64,000 nt of DNA. Source: Sphingobacterium sp. SYP-B4668. GTDB lineage: Bacteria > Bacteroidota > Bacteroidia > Sphingobacteriales > Sphingobacteriaceae. The position numbers and the translations under genes were made by a program. The notes under the pieces are model-generated. The model ran no database searches. It was not told where the DNA came from and saw nothing but the letters and a program-made list of their open reading frames with translations. Below are positions 37,853 to 47,131 of this stretch, piece after piece. The stretch spans positions 2,294,001-2,358,000 of the forward strand of contig NZ_CP115483.1 of assembly GCF_027627455.1 (NCBI RefSeq), in the 5' to 3' direction. The first letter of the stretch is position 1; each line of letters begins with the position of its first letter.

Positions 37853-40800
37853 AAAAGTTTACAACCAATTGAATGTATATCTTCGGAAATTCCTTTTGAA
37901 TTTATAAAGGCTGTACTCCGCATCTTGCTGTTGATTGCAATTATATTTGCTTCGTTGGGCAACCAAAGTCTGGCACAGCCATTTACCCCGGGAGCATTCG
38001 TGACGACTTGGAAAACAACCCAAGTCAGCGAGGAAATTAAGATACCAATCAACATTGTGGTTACTGGATATAATTACAGTGTGAATTGGGGGGATGGGGT
38101 TATATCCACCAATCATTCGGGAGATGCTACTCATATTTACACCACACCGGGGATTTATACGGTATCTATAACAGGAAATTTTCCAGCTATCTCATTTGGA
38201 AGCGTTGCCAGCGATAATATAAACGATGCCAAATTGTTAACGATAGAGCAATGGGGCACACAAGAGTGGCGAGGTATGAATGGTGGATTTGAAGGATGCA
38301 TCAACTTGACCAAAGAGTCGGATTTGGATGCACCAATATTCTCGGCTCAATCTACCCTAAATGCGATGTTTAAGGATTGTACATTATTTAATTCGGATTT
38401 AAACGATTGGAATCTAACAAATGTACGTGAACTATCAAGGATGTTTGAAAATGCGATAAACTTCAACGGGAACATTTCGAGTTGGAACGTTGCGAATGTC
38501 ATCGGTATGGAATATCTATTTAATGGTGCAGAGGTATTTAATGGTAATATAGTCACTTGGAATGTCTCCAAGGTGGAGCGAATGACCGACATGTTTCGTA
38601 GAGCTCGTTTATTCAATCAGAATATTGGCAGTTGGGATGTGTCGAAGGTAACTCAAATGGGGGCGATGTTCGCTGGTGCTGTTACATTTAACCAAGATAT
38701 TAGTCGATGGAAAGTAGGGAGCGTCACTAATATGTATGCTATGTTTATGGACGCTTCATCCTTTAACCAAAATTTAGGATTATGGGATGTTTCCAAAGTG
38801 AGGAATATGGAAGAACTCTTCGCGAGTGCATCCGTATTTAATGGCGAGATTGGGAGTTGGGATGTTTCCAATGTGACGAGTATGAGGCGAATGTTCTATG
38901 AGGCATTTTCATTCAACCAAGCAATTGGAGGGTGGAACGTGGCAAATGTTACGACGATGGAAGCAATGTTTGAACGAGCAAATTCGTTTAATAAACCTAT
39001 CGGTGGGTGGAATGTATCTAAAGTCGGGAAGATGGGATGGATGTTTCAGGAGTCGGCTCGATTTAATCAGGATATCAGCAAATGGGATGTGTCGAATGTG
39101 AAAGATATGTATGCTATGTTCGCTAAGAGCAAGGCGTTCAATCAAGACATTCAAATGTGGAACGTCGGAAATGTAGCGAATTTCTCCTGGATGTTTTCCC
39201 AAGCAGAATCTTTTGATAGGGCGCTTGGTTCATGGAACATAACCGGAGCTACAAATATGACTGGGATGTTATATGATTCTCATTTGTCTAAATCCAACTA
39301 CGATGCAACCTTAATCGGTTGGGTATTGACGTCTGGGATAAAAAGAAGTGTTAGTCTAGGAGCTAATGGCTTGCAATATTGTACAGGTGCGGAGGCAAGG
39401 CAGAAGCTTATTGACGAGTACGGGTGGAATATTGTGGGAGATTCACCTGCCTGTCAATCGATGGTGATTTTTGTGAAAAAGCCAGACGGCAAAACATTGG
39501 TAATCCTTTCCGAAAGTAGTGATGCAATCCAACAAGTAAAACAAAAGGTTCAAGATAAGAGCGGTATTGAGGCTAACCAGCAAAAGCTAACGTTTAATGG
39601 GACAACGCTAGACGACGGACGAACATTGGGGGATTATACTATATTGAACGGAAGTACACTCAATTTAACGTTAAGGTCCAATACCGCGCCCTTGGCAGTC
39701 GATGACGCGATAGCCGTATTAGAGGATGTTCCTGCTGCAGGTAATGTCTTGACCAACGATACTGATATCGAGGGGCATGCCTTGACGGCATCATTGGTGA
39801 CGGCACCTGTTAATGGTACAGTGGTGCTGAATGCCGACGGTAGCTTTACCTATACGCCCAATGCAAACTTTGTGGGTGCGGATAGTTTACTTTATCAGGT
39901 ATGTGATAATGGGACGACCATGTTGTGCGATACGGCTACTGTACGTTTTACTGTTCAGGGTGTCAATGATGCTCCGATTGCAGTCGATGATGCGATAGCC
40001 GTATTAGAGGATGTTCCTGCTACAGGTAATGTCCTGACCAACGATACTGATATCGAGGGGCATGCCTTGACGGCGTCATTGGTGACGGCACCTGTTAAGG
40101 GTACAGTAGTGCTGAATGCCGACGGTAGCTTTACCTATACGCCCAATGCAAACTTTGTGGGTGCGGATAGTTTACTTTATCAGGTATGTGATAACGGGAC
40201 GCCCATATTGTGCGATACGGCTACTGTGCGTTTTACTGTTCAGGGTGTCAATGACCCACCACTGCATACCGTTCCACCAGCACAATCAGTGTTTCGTAAT
40301 AGCATATTAACTTTTAGCGACGCTAATCAGAACGCGATACTCATTTCGGATGCTGATCTAGGTGAAGAAGTTCTACGGGTAACATTGAAAGCTACAAGCG
40401 GACTTCTCACGTTGGGACAAACGACGGGTATAGTTTTTAGACAAGGGGGGAATGGTGAAACATCTAGTATCGAGTTTGACGGAAAACTTTCCAATGTTAA
40501 CTTGGCTCTTAATGGATTGAAATTCCGACCAATTGGTAATTTAGCTCAAGGTAGTTTAACAATAGTATCCAACGATTTGGGAGCTACAGGAATGGGGGGA
40601 GCAAAAACAGTGACTAATACCCTTGATATTGACATTAGAGATTCGAACCCTGTAATCAAAAAGGTATCTGTAGTGAATGGAAATGGCAGCTACAAACTAG
40701 GTGATGAAATCGAGATTAATGTTGAATTTGATCAAGCAATAAATGTAAGTGAAGGTGTTCCTACCTTAACTTTAGAAACTGGCACAACTGATAGAAAGGC

Positions 40801-43480
40801 GTCATTTGTAGGTCGTTATCAAAGTACGATGACCTTTGTTTATGAGGTAGAGGAGGGCGACGAGACTTCGGATTTGGAATATTTGGATGTAGATGCAATG
40901 AGATTGGAAGGAGCTACGATTCAGTCTCCATTTGGAGAAAATGCGATTATTGTTTTGCCGGCACTCAATAGTGCTAATTCTATCGCCGGACCATACGATA
41001 TCGTTATTGATGGGATCCGCCCTCTTGTTGTATCCGTAGAAGTACCCCAAAATGGCTACTATAAGACAGGCAACACATTGGATTTAAAGGTGAACTTCAG
41101 TGAAAATGTAAATGTCATAACCACTGGTGGAACTCCATATCTTCAGATTGCAGTTGGGGCACAAGTGGTCCACGCAGCCTACCTCGGTGGTTCGGGTTCG
41201 AATGTTTTGCAATTTCGGTATACGATACAAGATGGTGATGAGGATTTGGATGGGATTGCTATTAATAGTCAGCTGGTTCTGAACGGTGGAACGATACAGG
41301 ATTTCGCTGGAAATGAAACTACGTTGTTTTTAACACAGATTGGCAATACAAATGGCGTGTTGGTTTATACTAAACACCCCACAGTTGCATTGTCAACGAT
41401 ATCTACTATTGTCAATGGGCCTTTTACAGTAGTGGCATCCTTTAGTGAAGCAGTAACAGGATTTTCTGTGTCTGATGTAAATGTAGTTGGTGTGACTGTG
41501 AGTAACTTATCTACAACGGACAATATTACTTATACATTTTTGCTTACACCTACCATAGAGGGTGATATACAGATATCCATCCCAGAAAACATGGCTGTTA
41601 ATATCGCAGATAACGGGAATAGAATGTCTAATATGTTGACGGTGCAATACAATAAAAAGATTACCGGTATCACTCTTGAAGACAAGAGTTTTGTCTACGA
41701 TGGCATTGCCAAATCCCTATCAATAGGTGGTACACTACCGAACGGCACTTCTGTGAGCTATGAAAACAACACGCGTACGGATGCAGGAAGCCAAACGGTC
41801 ACGGCTACCGTTAGTGGAGCCAATTACGAAGATTTGGTATTGACAGCTGAACTGACCATCACCAAGGCCGATATTACCGGTATCACTCTTGAAGACAAGA
41901 GTTTTGTCTACGATGGCACTGCCAAATCCCTATCAATAGGTGGTACACTACCGAGCGGCACTTCTGTGAGCTATGAAAACAACACGCGTACGGATGCAGG
42001 AAGCCAGACGGTCACGGCCACCGTTAGTGGAGCCAATTACGAAGATTTGGCATTGACAGCTGAACTGACCATCACCAAGTCCGATATTACCGGTATCACT
42101 CTTGAAGACAAGAGTTTTGTCTACGATGGCATTGCCAAATCCCTATCAATAGATGGTACACTACCGAGCGGTACTTCTGTGAGCTATGGAAACAACACGC
42201 GTACGGATGCAGGAAGCCAAACGGTCACGGCTACCGTTAGTGGAGCCAATTACGAAGATTTGGTATTGACAGCTGAACTGACGATCACCAAGGCCGATAT
42301 TACCGGTATCACTCTTGAAGACAAGAGTTTTGTCTACGATGGCACTGCCAAATCCCTATCAATAGGTGGTACACTGCCGAGCGGTACTTCTGTGAGCTAT
42401 GAAAACAATTCGCGTACGGATGCAGGAAGCCAGACGGTCACGGCCACCGTTAGTGGAGCCAATTACGAAGATTTGGTATTGACAGCTGAGCTGACCATCA
42501 CCAAGGCCGATATTACCGGTATTACCTTTGATAACAAGAGTTTTGTCTACGATGGCATTGCCAAATCCCTATCAATAGGTGGTACACTACCGAGCGGTAC
42601 TTCTGTGAGCTATGAAAACAATGCGCGTACGGATGCAGGAAGCCAGACGGTCACGGCCACCGTTAGTGGAGCCAATTACGAAGATTTGGCATTGACAGCT
42701 GAACTGACCATCACCAAGGCCGGTATTACCGGTATTACCTTTGAAAACAAGAATTTTGTCTACGATGGCACTGCCAAATCCCTATCAATAGGTGGTACAC
42801 TACCGAGCGGCACTTCTGTGAGCTATGAAAACAACACGCGTACGGATGCAGGAAGCCAAACGGTCAGGGCTACTGTTAGTGGAGCCAATTACGAAGATTT
42901 GGTATTGACAGCTGAATTAAAGATTAATAGGGCCCAACAGATCATCAGTTTTGCGGTAATTCAAGAAGTGTATCGCGATGAAGGAACGTTGATGCTCGAT
43001 ATCAGCAGCAATAGCCCGCTGCCTATAAAGATATACAGTGACAATATACTAGTGGCTGAGGTTACTGGCGATCGAGAGGTGACAATAAAAGGCGTAGGGC
43101 TAACGAAAATTGTCGCTGAACAGGAAGAAACCGCAAATTATTTGGCAGCTGAACCCGTGACACGTGAATTAAGAGTTCGTAATGACGACGGTGCACGTCT
43201 TCCGGTACGTGTCCATCCGGCACTTTCTCCTAATGGAGATGGTATAAACGACTACCTACGAATTGAAGGGATTGATGAATACCCTGAAAACAAGGTAACA
43301 ATATTCGACGCCAATGGTATCTTGATAAGAGAGATAATGAGATACGACAATCAAAGCAATAATTTTGATGGGTTCAAAGAAAGCCGCGGAGTTCCGCCAG
43401 GCACCTATTTCTATGTTATGGAAGTTAAAATCGGAGAAAAATGGCATCATGACAAGGGATTTTTTGTTGTCAGATACTAG
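37850..43480 (+). CDS. Giant T9SS-secreted adhesin with BspA-type repeats and an embedded ubiquitin-like domain
   Basis: This is a 1876-residue surface protein. Domains in order: signal sequence (to about 43, ending SLAQ); PKD-like module with NYSVNWGDG (about 45-170); about a dozen 25-residue BspA/DUF285 repeats of the form MF-x5-FN-x3-W-x-V-x2-V-x2-M (about 173-480); a ubiquitin-like domain (538-609); two near-identical 95-residue cadherin/Ig-like repeats (from about 614); bacterial Ig-like modules (about 810-1270); six 71-residue MBG/YDG-type repeats (1271-1696); and a C-terminal CHU_C gliding-motility sorting domain (about 1782-1876) beginning [20 protein letters not shown]. The last routes it through type IX secretion. 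The PorP/SprF gene 30 bases downstream is the usual partner of CHU_C proteins, and a two-component system lies upstream. Role inferred: adhesion or target binding at the surface. The ubiquitin-like part is the surprise. Confidence 0.93.
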   Translation: MKSLQPIECISSEIPFEFIKAVLRILLLIAIIFASLGNQSLAQPFTPGAFVTTWKTTQVSEEIKIPINIVVTGYNYSVNWGDGVISTNHSGDATHIYTTPGIYTVSITGNFPAISFGSVASDNINDAKLLTIEQWGTQEWRGMNGGFEGCINLTKESDLDAPIFSAQSTLNAMFKDCTLFNSDLNDWNLTNVRELSRMFENAINFNGNISSWNVANVIGMEYLFNGAEVFNGNIVTWNVSKVERMTDMFRRARLFNQNIGSWDVSKVTQMGAMFAGAVTFNQDISRWKVGSVTNMYAMFMDASSFNQNLGLWDVSKVRNMEELFASASVFNGEIGSWDVSNVTSMRRMFYEAFSFNQAIGGWNVANVTTMEAMFERANSFNKPIGGWNVSKVGKMGWMFQESARFNQDISKWDVSNVKDMYAMFAKSKAFNQDIQMWNVGNVANFSWMFSQAESFDRALGSWNITGATNMTGMLYDSHLSKSNYDATLIGWVLTSGIKRSVSLGANGLQYCTGAEARQKLIDEYGWNIVGDSPACQSMVIFVKKPDGKTLVILSESSDAIQQVKQKVQDKSGIEANQQKLTFNGTTLDDGRTLGDYTILNGSTLNLTLRSNTAPLAVDDAIAVLEDVPAAGNVLTNDTDIEGHALTASLVTAPVNGTVVLNADGSFTYTPNANFVGADSLLYQVCDNGTTMLCDTATVRFTVQGVNDAPIAVDDAIAVLEDVPATGNVLTNDTDIEGHALTASLVTAPVKGTVVLNADGSFTYTPNANFVGADSLLYQVCDNGTPILCDTATVRFTVQGVNDPPLHTVPPAQSVFRNSILTFSDANQNAILISDADLGEEVLRVTLKATSGLLTLGQTTGIVFRQGGNGETSSIEFDGKLSNVNLALNGLKFRPIGNLAQGSLTIVSNDLGATGMGGAKTVTNTLDIDIRDSNPVIKKVSVVNGNGSYKLGDEIEINVEFDQAINVSEGVPTLTLETGTTDRKASFVGRYQSTMTFVYEVEEGDETSDLEYLDVDAMRLEGATIQSPFGENAIIVLPALNSANSIAGPYDIVIDGIRPLVVSVEVPQNGYYKTGNTLDLKVNFSENVNVITTGGTPYLQIAVGAQVVHAAYLGGSGSNVLQFRYTIQDGDEDLDGIAINSQLVLNGGTIQDFAGNETTLFLTQIGNTNGVLVYTKHPTVALSTISTIVNGPFTVVASFSEAVTGFSVSDVNVVGVTVSNLSTTDNITYTFLLTPTIEGDIQISIPENMAVNIADNGNRMSNMLTVQYNKKITGITLEDKSFVYDGIAKSLSIGGTLPNGTSVSYENNTRTDAGSQTVTATVSGANYEDLVLTAELTITKADITGITLEDKSFVYDGTAKSLSIGGTLPSGTSVSYENNTRTDAGSQTVTATVSGANYEDLALTAELTITKSDITGITLEDKSFVYDGIAKSLSIDGTLPSGTSVSYGNNTRTDAGSQTVTATVSGANYEDLVLTAELTITKADITGITLEDKSFVYDGTAKSLSIGGTLPSGTSVSYENNSRTDAGSQTVTATVSGANYEDLVLTAELTITKADITGITFDNKSFVYDGIAKSLSIGGTLPSGTSVSYENNARTDAGSQTVTATVSGANYEDLALTAELTITKAGITGITFENKNFVYDGTAKSLSIGGTLPSGTSVSYENNTRTDAGSQTVRATVSGANYEDLVLTAELKINRAQQIISFAVIQEVYRDEGTLMLDISSNSPLPIKIYSDNILVAEVTGDREVTIKGVGLTKIVAEQEETANYLAAEPVTRELRVRNDDGARLPVRVHPALSPNGDGINDYLRIEGIDEYPENKVTIFDANGILIREIMRYDNQSNNFDGFKESRGVPPGTYFYVMEVKIGEKWHHDKGFFVVRY
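38366..39290 (+). repeat. Array of about 12 BspA/DUF285 25-codon repeats
   Basis: Within the adhesin, 75-base units encode MF-x5-FN-x2-I-x2-W-DVS-x-V-x2-M. They are diverged at DNA level, so the array is old compared with the 213-base repeats further on. Such repeats form a right-handed solenoid in surface proteins that bind host or microbial ligands. Confidence 0.8.
39461..39676 (+). other. Ubiquitin-like domain inside the adhesin
   Basis: Residues 538-609 start [12 protein letters not shown] and include [16 protein letters not shown] and DDGRTLGDY. Laid without gaps against human ubiquitin residues 1-72 (recalled), I count 40 identities of 72. The beta-grasp core and five of the seven lysines (6, 11, 27, 29, 33) are kept. 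The Leu8, Ile44 and Val70 recognition patch is Pro, Thr and Thr, and Lys48 and Lys63 are Thr and Asn. The chain runs on into the next domain with no Gly-Gly end, so it cannot be conjugated by the normal route. Confidence 0.93.
39695..40264 (+). repeat. Two near-identical 285-base tandem repeats (cadherin/Ig-like)
   Basis: Units at 39695-39979 and 39980-40264 differ at only a few bases. Each encodes a 95-residue module with [24 protein letters not shown] and [15 protein letters not shown], typical of VCBS/cadherin-like adhesin domains. Confidence 0.85.
41660..42937 (+). repeat. Six 213-base tandem repeats (MBG/YDG-type modules)
   Basis: Units start at 41660, 41873, 42086, 42299, 42512 and 42725. 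Each encodes a 71-residue module with [38 protein letters not shown] and AELTITK. Most copies are nearly identical at DNA level; the sixth drifts near its end. The period is a multiple of three, so gain or loss of units keeps the frame. Confidence 0.92.
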
Positions 43481-43510
43481 TGTGTAGGATTGTTTATAAA
43501 AAAATAAAAA

Positions 43511-44443
43511 ATGAATCTAAGAAATAGCAAATCGATTTGTATATATAGGATGGTGGGTATGGCGGTGATTGCCTTACTACCACTTGTTACCCCACTAAAA
43601 GCACAACAGTACATTGATCCTGCATTGTCGGGTTCATTTGGAAAAATGCTTAACCCCAGTTTCAACGCATTGCTGCAGGGAGGGGAGGGAGATGCTGCAT
43701 TGGTCTACCGTTATCAATGGGCGGGATTGGATGGCGCTCCTAAAAGTGTTTGGTTCAATGGTAATCTTGGAGTCGGACAACGGGGTATTTCGTTGGGAGT
43801 CAATGTTAAACAGTTTCGTATTGGGGTAGAACGCAGCACTGAGGCATCTGCAAATTTTACCAAAACACTCCAGATTTCCGAATCGGAATATGTTGGATTA
43901 GGTTTGAACCTCGGGTACACCCAACAACGAGGGGACTATAGTTCGCTAGATCCTGCCGATCCTGCCTTCCAGAATGTTCAATATGGGACGTTGCTCTATG
44001 GCTTGTCAGCATCTTTGGTACATCCAGAGCGATATTATGTAGGCATCTCGATGCCGAGGGCAGTATTTGGTTCCAATGAATCAGATTACGTACGTCAATT
44101 TGGTCGGGACAATACTTTTTATATCTCGGGGGGGGCGCTATTCGAGACAAAAAATGGATTCCATATCCGCCCAAACTTATTGGTAAGCTATCGCGAAGTC
44201 ACTGGCGTGCAGTTTGATGGGTCGGCCATGTTTTTCTTTAGTCAAAAGATAGGAATCGGGGTTGGCTATCGACAAAGAGGGGATTTGATGGGGATGGCCG
44301 AATTCAACCTTGGAAAGCTCAGATTTGCTTATAGTTATCAGCAAAACCTTAAGAACAAAGACTTGAATAGGTACATTACCAATAGTACACATGAACTGGG
44401 GGTATCCGTCAAGTTTGGAAAGCGAACGTTCTCGATGCTGTAG
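43511..44443 (+). CDS. Type IX secretion system membrane protein PorP/SprF family
   Basis: This is a 310-residue outer-membrane beta-barrel protein with signal sequence ending VTPLKAQQ. The PorP/SprF pattern is clear: QYIDPALSGSFGKMLNPSFNALLQGGEG at the start (in place of the usual P-x-hNPA form), GNLGVGQRGISLGVNVKQ, LGLNLGYTQQRGDYS, FYISGGALFETKNGFHIRPNLLVSYREV, then IGIGVGYRQRGDLMGMAEFNLGKLRFAYSY, and a C-terminal THELGVSVKFGKR. Family members help individual CHU_C-type proteins leave through, or stay at, the T9SS. It starts 30 bases after the adhesin stop and is surely its dedicated partner. Confidence 0.9.
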   Translation: MNLRNSKSICIYRMVGMAVIALLPLVTPLKAQQYIDPALSGSFGKMLNPSFNALLQGGEGDAALVYRYQWAGLDGAPKSVWFNGNLGVGQRGISLGVNVKQFRIGVERSTEASANFTKTLQISESEYVGLGLNLGYTQQRGDYSSLDPADPAFQNVQYGTLLYGLSASLVHPERYYVGISMPRAVFGSNESDYVRQFGRDNTFYISGGALFETKNGFHIRPNLLVSYREVTGVQFDGSAMFFFSQKIGIGVGYRQRGDLMGMAEFNLGKLRFAYSYQQNLKNKDLNRYITNSTHELGVSVKFGKRTFSML

Positions 44444-44469
44444 TGCATTTATTGGCGTATCAACAGCAC

Positions 44470-44510
44470 GACAAAAAATCTTCGAGTATCTAACTCGAAG
44501 ATCTTTTGTC
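44470..44510. terminator. Bidirectional terminator between the sprF-type gene and the nitroreductase gene
   Basis: The inner stem ATCTTCGAGT/ACTCGAAGAT has a 5-base loop. It is extended by flanking A-rich (GACAAAA) and T-rich (TTTTGTC) arms that also pair. It lies between convergent genes ending at 44443 and 44530 and has a T run on either strand. Confidence 0.8.
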
Positions 44511-44529
44511 TGCTCAACAAGTGACAATC

Positions 44530-45162
44530 TTAGATATAAATGGCGAAATCTTCAATGGGATTTCTGACTTTTTTCATTGGGGCCAACCAATCTCTCTCCG
44601 CATCGCGGTAACCTACATACATTAGGGAAACACTCTTCAGACCTAATTTAGCTAAATTTAATATTTCATCCACTATTTGATTGTTAAAGCCCTCGGCAGG
44701 TGTACTGTCAATACGTAGTTCTGCAGCCTGCGCTAATGCTAAGCCCAGTCCTATATAAGATTGTTTTGCTGTATGTGTAAAGTGTTGGTCTTCGGTCTGT
44801 GAAGCGTAAAGCTGTTTGATCATGTCCGTGTAGCTATTGAAACGTCCCTCTGGGAGGCCACGCTCTTCAGTTGTACGCCCATAGATGGTATCGATGCGTT
44901 CGGGTGTATATTTGTCCCAAGCAGCGAATACTAAGAGATGTGAACAGTCACGCATGCATTCAGGATTTAATGCTCCAGGGATGAGTTTTTCACGGACTTC
45001 TTGACTTTCGACCACAATGACCCTAAAGGGTTGTAGTCCCGAAGAGGTAGGCGCTAAGCGCGCTGCCTCAACAATTTTGCCAATATTTTCTTGACTTACT
45101 TTTTTAGTGGGGTCGTATGCTTTAGTAGCGTGACGCCACTGCAAATTTTCGATTAATGCCAT
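44530..45162 (-). CDS. NAD(P)H-dependent nitroreductase-family oxidoreductase
   Basis: This is a 210-residue cytoplasmic FMN-dependent oxidoreductase of the NfsB/nitroreductase fold. Markers are the N-terminal LQWRHATKAYDPTKKVS, EAARLAPTSSGLQPFRVIVVES, and the C-terminal pattern GLGLALAQAAELRIDSTPAEGFN and SVSLMYVGYRDAERDWLAPMKKVR. Such enzymes reduce nitro compounds, quinones or flavin. It is the third gene of an ohrR-ohr-oxidoreductase set on the same strand, 55 bases after ohr, so a role in redox or organic peroxide stress is likely. The specific substrate is unknown. Confidence 0.88.
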   Translation of the reverse strand: MALIENLQWRHATKAYDPTKKVSQENIGKIVEAARLAPTSSGLQPFRVIVVESQEVREKLIPGALNPECMRDCSHLLVFAAWDKYTPERIDTIYGRTTEERGLPEGRFNSYTDMIKQLYASQTEDQHFTHTAKQSYIGLGLALAQAAELRIDSTPAEGFNNQIVDEILNLAKLGLKSVSLMYVGYRDAERDWLAPMKKVRNPIEDFAIYI

Positions 45163-45217
45163 ATTATGGATTTTTGAATAATGTGATTAAAAATATTTTA
45201 TTGTTGTATACAATTGC

Positions 45218-45637
45218 TTAAGCATTGGCTACGGATAATTTGACATCCATATTGCCTCGTGTTGCATTGGAATATGGACAGATCTGATGAGCCCGTTCTA
45301 CCAATTGTTGTGCTTCTAAAGAAATTCCTGGAATGATTACCGTCAATTCGGCGCTAAGTCCAAAGCTTCCATTCTCCAATTGGCCGATATTTACGTGAGC
45401 GGTCACACTGGTCACTCCTGTCTTTACCTTTGAAATGCTGATAGTTCTGTTTAACGCACTGTCAAAGCAAGCAGCATAACCGGCCGCAAATAATATTTCG
45501 GGATTGGGATAGTCATCATTGACACCTCCAAGAGCCTTCGGCATGCGCACCTGTAAGTCTAGGATACCATTATCGGATTTGACCTGTCCATTTCGACCCC
45601 CAGTAGCAGTTGCTACAGCTGTATATAAAGTTTTCAT
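45218..45637 (-). CDS. ohr: Organic hydroperoxide resistance protein (Ohr, OsmC family)
   Basis: This is a 139-residue thiol peroxidase that reduces organic and lipid hydroperoxides in the cytoplasm. The two reactive cysteines are in place, Cys 57 in AGYAACFDSAL and Cys 120 in QICPYSNATRGN. The N-terminal LYTAVATATGGRNG and mid-region PEILFAAGYAACF are Ohr-specific and separate it from OsmC. It lies directly downstream of its regulator gene ohrR with a 77-base gap. Confidence 0.95.
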   Translation of the reverse strand: MKTLYTAVATATGGRNGQVKSDNGILDLQVRMPKALGGVNDDYPNPEILFAAGYAACFDSALNRTISISKVKTGVTSVTAHVNIGQLENGSFGLSAELTVIIPGISLEAQQLVERAHQICPYSNATRGNMDVKLSVANA

Positions 45638-45714
45638 ATTGAAATTGTTTAAATGATTGCCTATCTAAACCAGGCGAATATTTGTGAAATGCTATACCAA
45701 AGTACAGGTCATGT

Positions 45715-46143
45715 CTATTGTTTTTTTATGTTTAAGATTTTGTATGCAATGCTGCGCATTATCTCTACCTCTTCGAGTGTTATACCTAATTCATCAATTA
45801 ATTTTTTAGGAACACATTGTGCTTTTTTTTTCAAATCATGCCCACCATTTGTTAATGAAACTTCCACTACTCGTTCATCTGCCAAGCTTCGTTGACGGGA
45901 TAGAAGTTCTTTCTGCTCTAATCGCTTTAATAACGGTGTCAATGTCCCGCTGTCCAACAATAACTTTTGACCAATCTGGTTGACAGACTGTTTGTCCTTT
46001 TCCCAAAGTACCATCAATACTAAATATTGTGGGTAGGTCAATCCAAGTTCATCCAGATGCGGGCGGTAGCGTTGTATAACTTCTCTACTAAGTGCATATA
46101 GCGGAAAGCAAAGCTGTTTGTCCAGTGTCAATAGATCTTCCAT
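45715..46143 (-). CDS. ohrR: MarR-family organic-peroxide sensor OhrR
   Basis: This is an approximately 142-residue repressor. The start at 46143 (MEDLLTLDKQLCFPLYALS) is preferred over ATGs at 46161 and 46197, because the candidate -7 element TACCTTTG lies at 46163-46170, which would place those ATGs at or upstream of the transcript start. The peroxide-sensing Cys 12 is conserved in QLCFPLY. YRPHLDELGLTYPQYLVLMVLWE, LLLDSGTLTPLLKRLEQKELLSRQRS and DERVVEVSLT give the winged helix-turn-helix. Oxidation of the Cys should release the operator at 46180-46209 and derepress ohrR, ohr and possibly the nitroreductase gene. Confidence 0.93.
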   Translation of the reverse strand: MEDLLTLDKQLCFPLYALSREVIQRYRPHLDELGLTYPQYLVLMVLWEKDKQSVNQIGQKLLLDSGTLTPLLKRLEQKELLSRQRSLADERVVEVSLTNGGHDLKKKAQCVPKKLIDELGITLEEVEIMRSIAYKILNIKKQ

Positions 46144-46162
46144 TTTGATGTGTTTTACCATA

Positions 46163-46170
46163 CAAAGGTA
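46163..46170 (-). promoter_or_regulatory. Candidate -7 element of the ohrR promoter
   Basis: The minus strand reads TACCTTTG, an exact TAnnTTTG match, 19 bases before the chosen ohrR start. No -33 element at ideal distance is seen; the OhrR-like palindrome occupies that region. Confidence 0.5.
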
Positions 46171-46179
46171 TTGGTTTTT

Positions 46180-46209
46180 ATCAATTAAATTGCACACAAC
46201 TTAATTGAT
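46180..46209 (-). promoter_or_regulatory. OhrR operator-like palindrome
   Basis: Half sites ATCAATTAAATTG and CAACTTAATTGAT form a 13-bp inverted repeat (12 of 13 paired) around a 4-base spacer. The layout and the CAATTAAATTG core resemble the Bacillus subtilis OhrR operator. It lies immediately upstream of the candidate -7 element, so a bound repressor would block RNA polymerase. Confidence 0.7.
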
Positions 46210-46680
46210 GTCTATTTATTTACAATTATATGGCATAGAAGGGGGAATCAACATTTCTCTTAGTGAACGTTTATTTTACTGCGGTTGTGCTTGCTGTATA
46301 TTAAAAGGGGCAGATAGATTTAATGTAAAAGTATATCTCGGAAATTGAGTTTTTTCGTGCCGAAAACCAATTCTGAAAAAATCATGATTACGATTAGGAT
46401 AGCGGTAACGTTCAGATGAAGGTTGATAAATAGTATTGGTCGCCTTACTTCGTATTAGAAATACATTGCCTTAATCTCCATGTTGGGTCTTCTCAAAAGG
46501 GAATAGGTTGCAAATAAAAGGACTTTTTGGAGATAATGATTGCTGTAAAGTGGTATTTTATCGATGAAAAGTGCTTTTTGGAGGTGCCAATCTGGTATAA
46601 GGATAATCGGTTGACTCGATTTTTCGACAGGTAGATCCAAACTGGAAAATGAAAATAGTCTACTCTATTGGGCAAAAAGA

Positions 46681-46740
46681 AAAGGTTTCCAAACGGGGAG
46701 GATGGAAACCTTTATAACCAATTATAAACCTAAATTATGA
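46681..46740. other. Orphan hairpin plus Bacteroidetes-type gene leader
   Basis: A perfect 11-bp stem (AAAGGTTTCCA/TGGAAACCTTT, 11-base loop) ends at 46713. It is followed by ATAAACCTAAATTATG, a translation-leader style common in this group, but the frame from that ATG (46737) stops after five codons. On the minus strand the stem is followed by a TTTTCTTTTT run, so it could also be a terminator. It may be the remains of a lost gene or a small RNA. Confidence 0.35.
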
Positions 46741-46998
46741 TAGTACAAATATAGTGTATTTAAAACACTAAGTGCAAATTTATTTTCATTTTCTACTGTG
46801 GAATATCAGATTGTTTTTTAAAACCGTTGTTGTGCGAGAAGGCCGGCTGTAGGATGCCTTTATCTCAGAATTAAACCTAGTTGCCTACGATTGATATGGC
46901 ATACGAAGTTTATAGGGCTTTCCTAATCAACGACAATTTCCACTTTATTGCGAGCGCCAAATCTGATACGTAGGTAACTTTAGATAACCGATTGCTTT

Positions 46999-47027
46999 TT
47001 TGAACCTTTAGAGTTTCTATAATTTTG
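46999..47027 (+). promoter_or_regulatory. Bacteroidetes-type promoter for the DUF5009 gene
   Basis: A -33 TTTG (46999-47002, within a T run) is separated by 17 bases from TAATTTTG (47020-47027), an exact TAnnTTTG -7 element. This is the only place in the window where I see both elements as exact matches. It predicts a leader of about 100 bases. Confidence 0.6.
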
Positions 47028-47131
47028 TATATTAGCTTGCCTACAAGGTTTTTAGTTGGGATACTATTAACAGTAGGCATAGTTATCTATGTTGCTACCT
47101 AAATACGACCTATACTAATGCATATCACTGA

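Larger units (their letters stand above)
46210..47131. other. Long intergenic region with no convincing gene
   Basis: About 920 bases separate ohrR from the DUF5009 gene. Short frames here (for example 46455-46640, minus) have no recognisable sequence or start context. The region holds a strong hairpin with a leader-like tail (46681-46740) and a good promoter (46999-47027). The rest shows nothing I can name. Confidence 0.6.

Noticed and set aside
41660..42937. Regular repeats resembling a CRISPR or satellite array
   Set aside because: The 213-base units form one continuous reading frame of the adhesin and encode beta-sandwich modules; there are no unique spacers between short repeats.
46455..46640. 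61-codon minus-strand frame in the long intergenic region
   Set aside because: Overlapping frames of similar length exist in the same place and none looks like a protein family.
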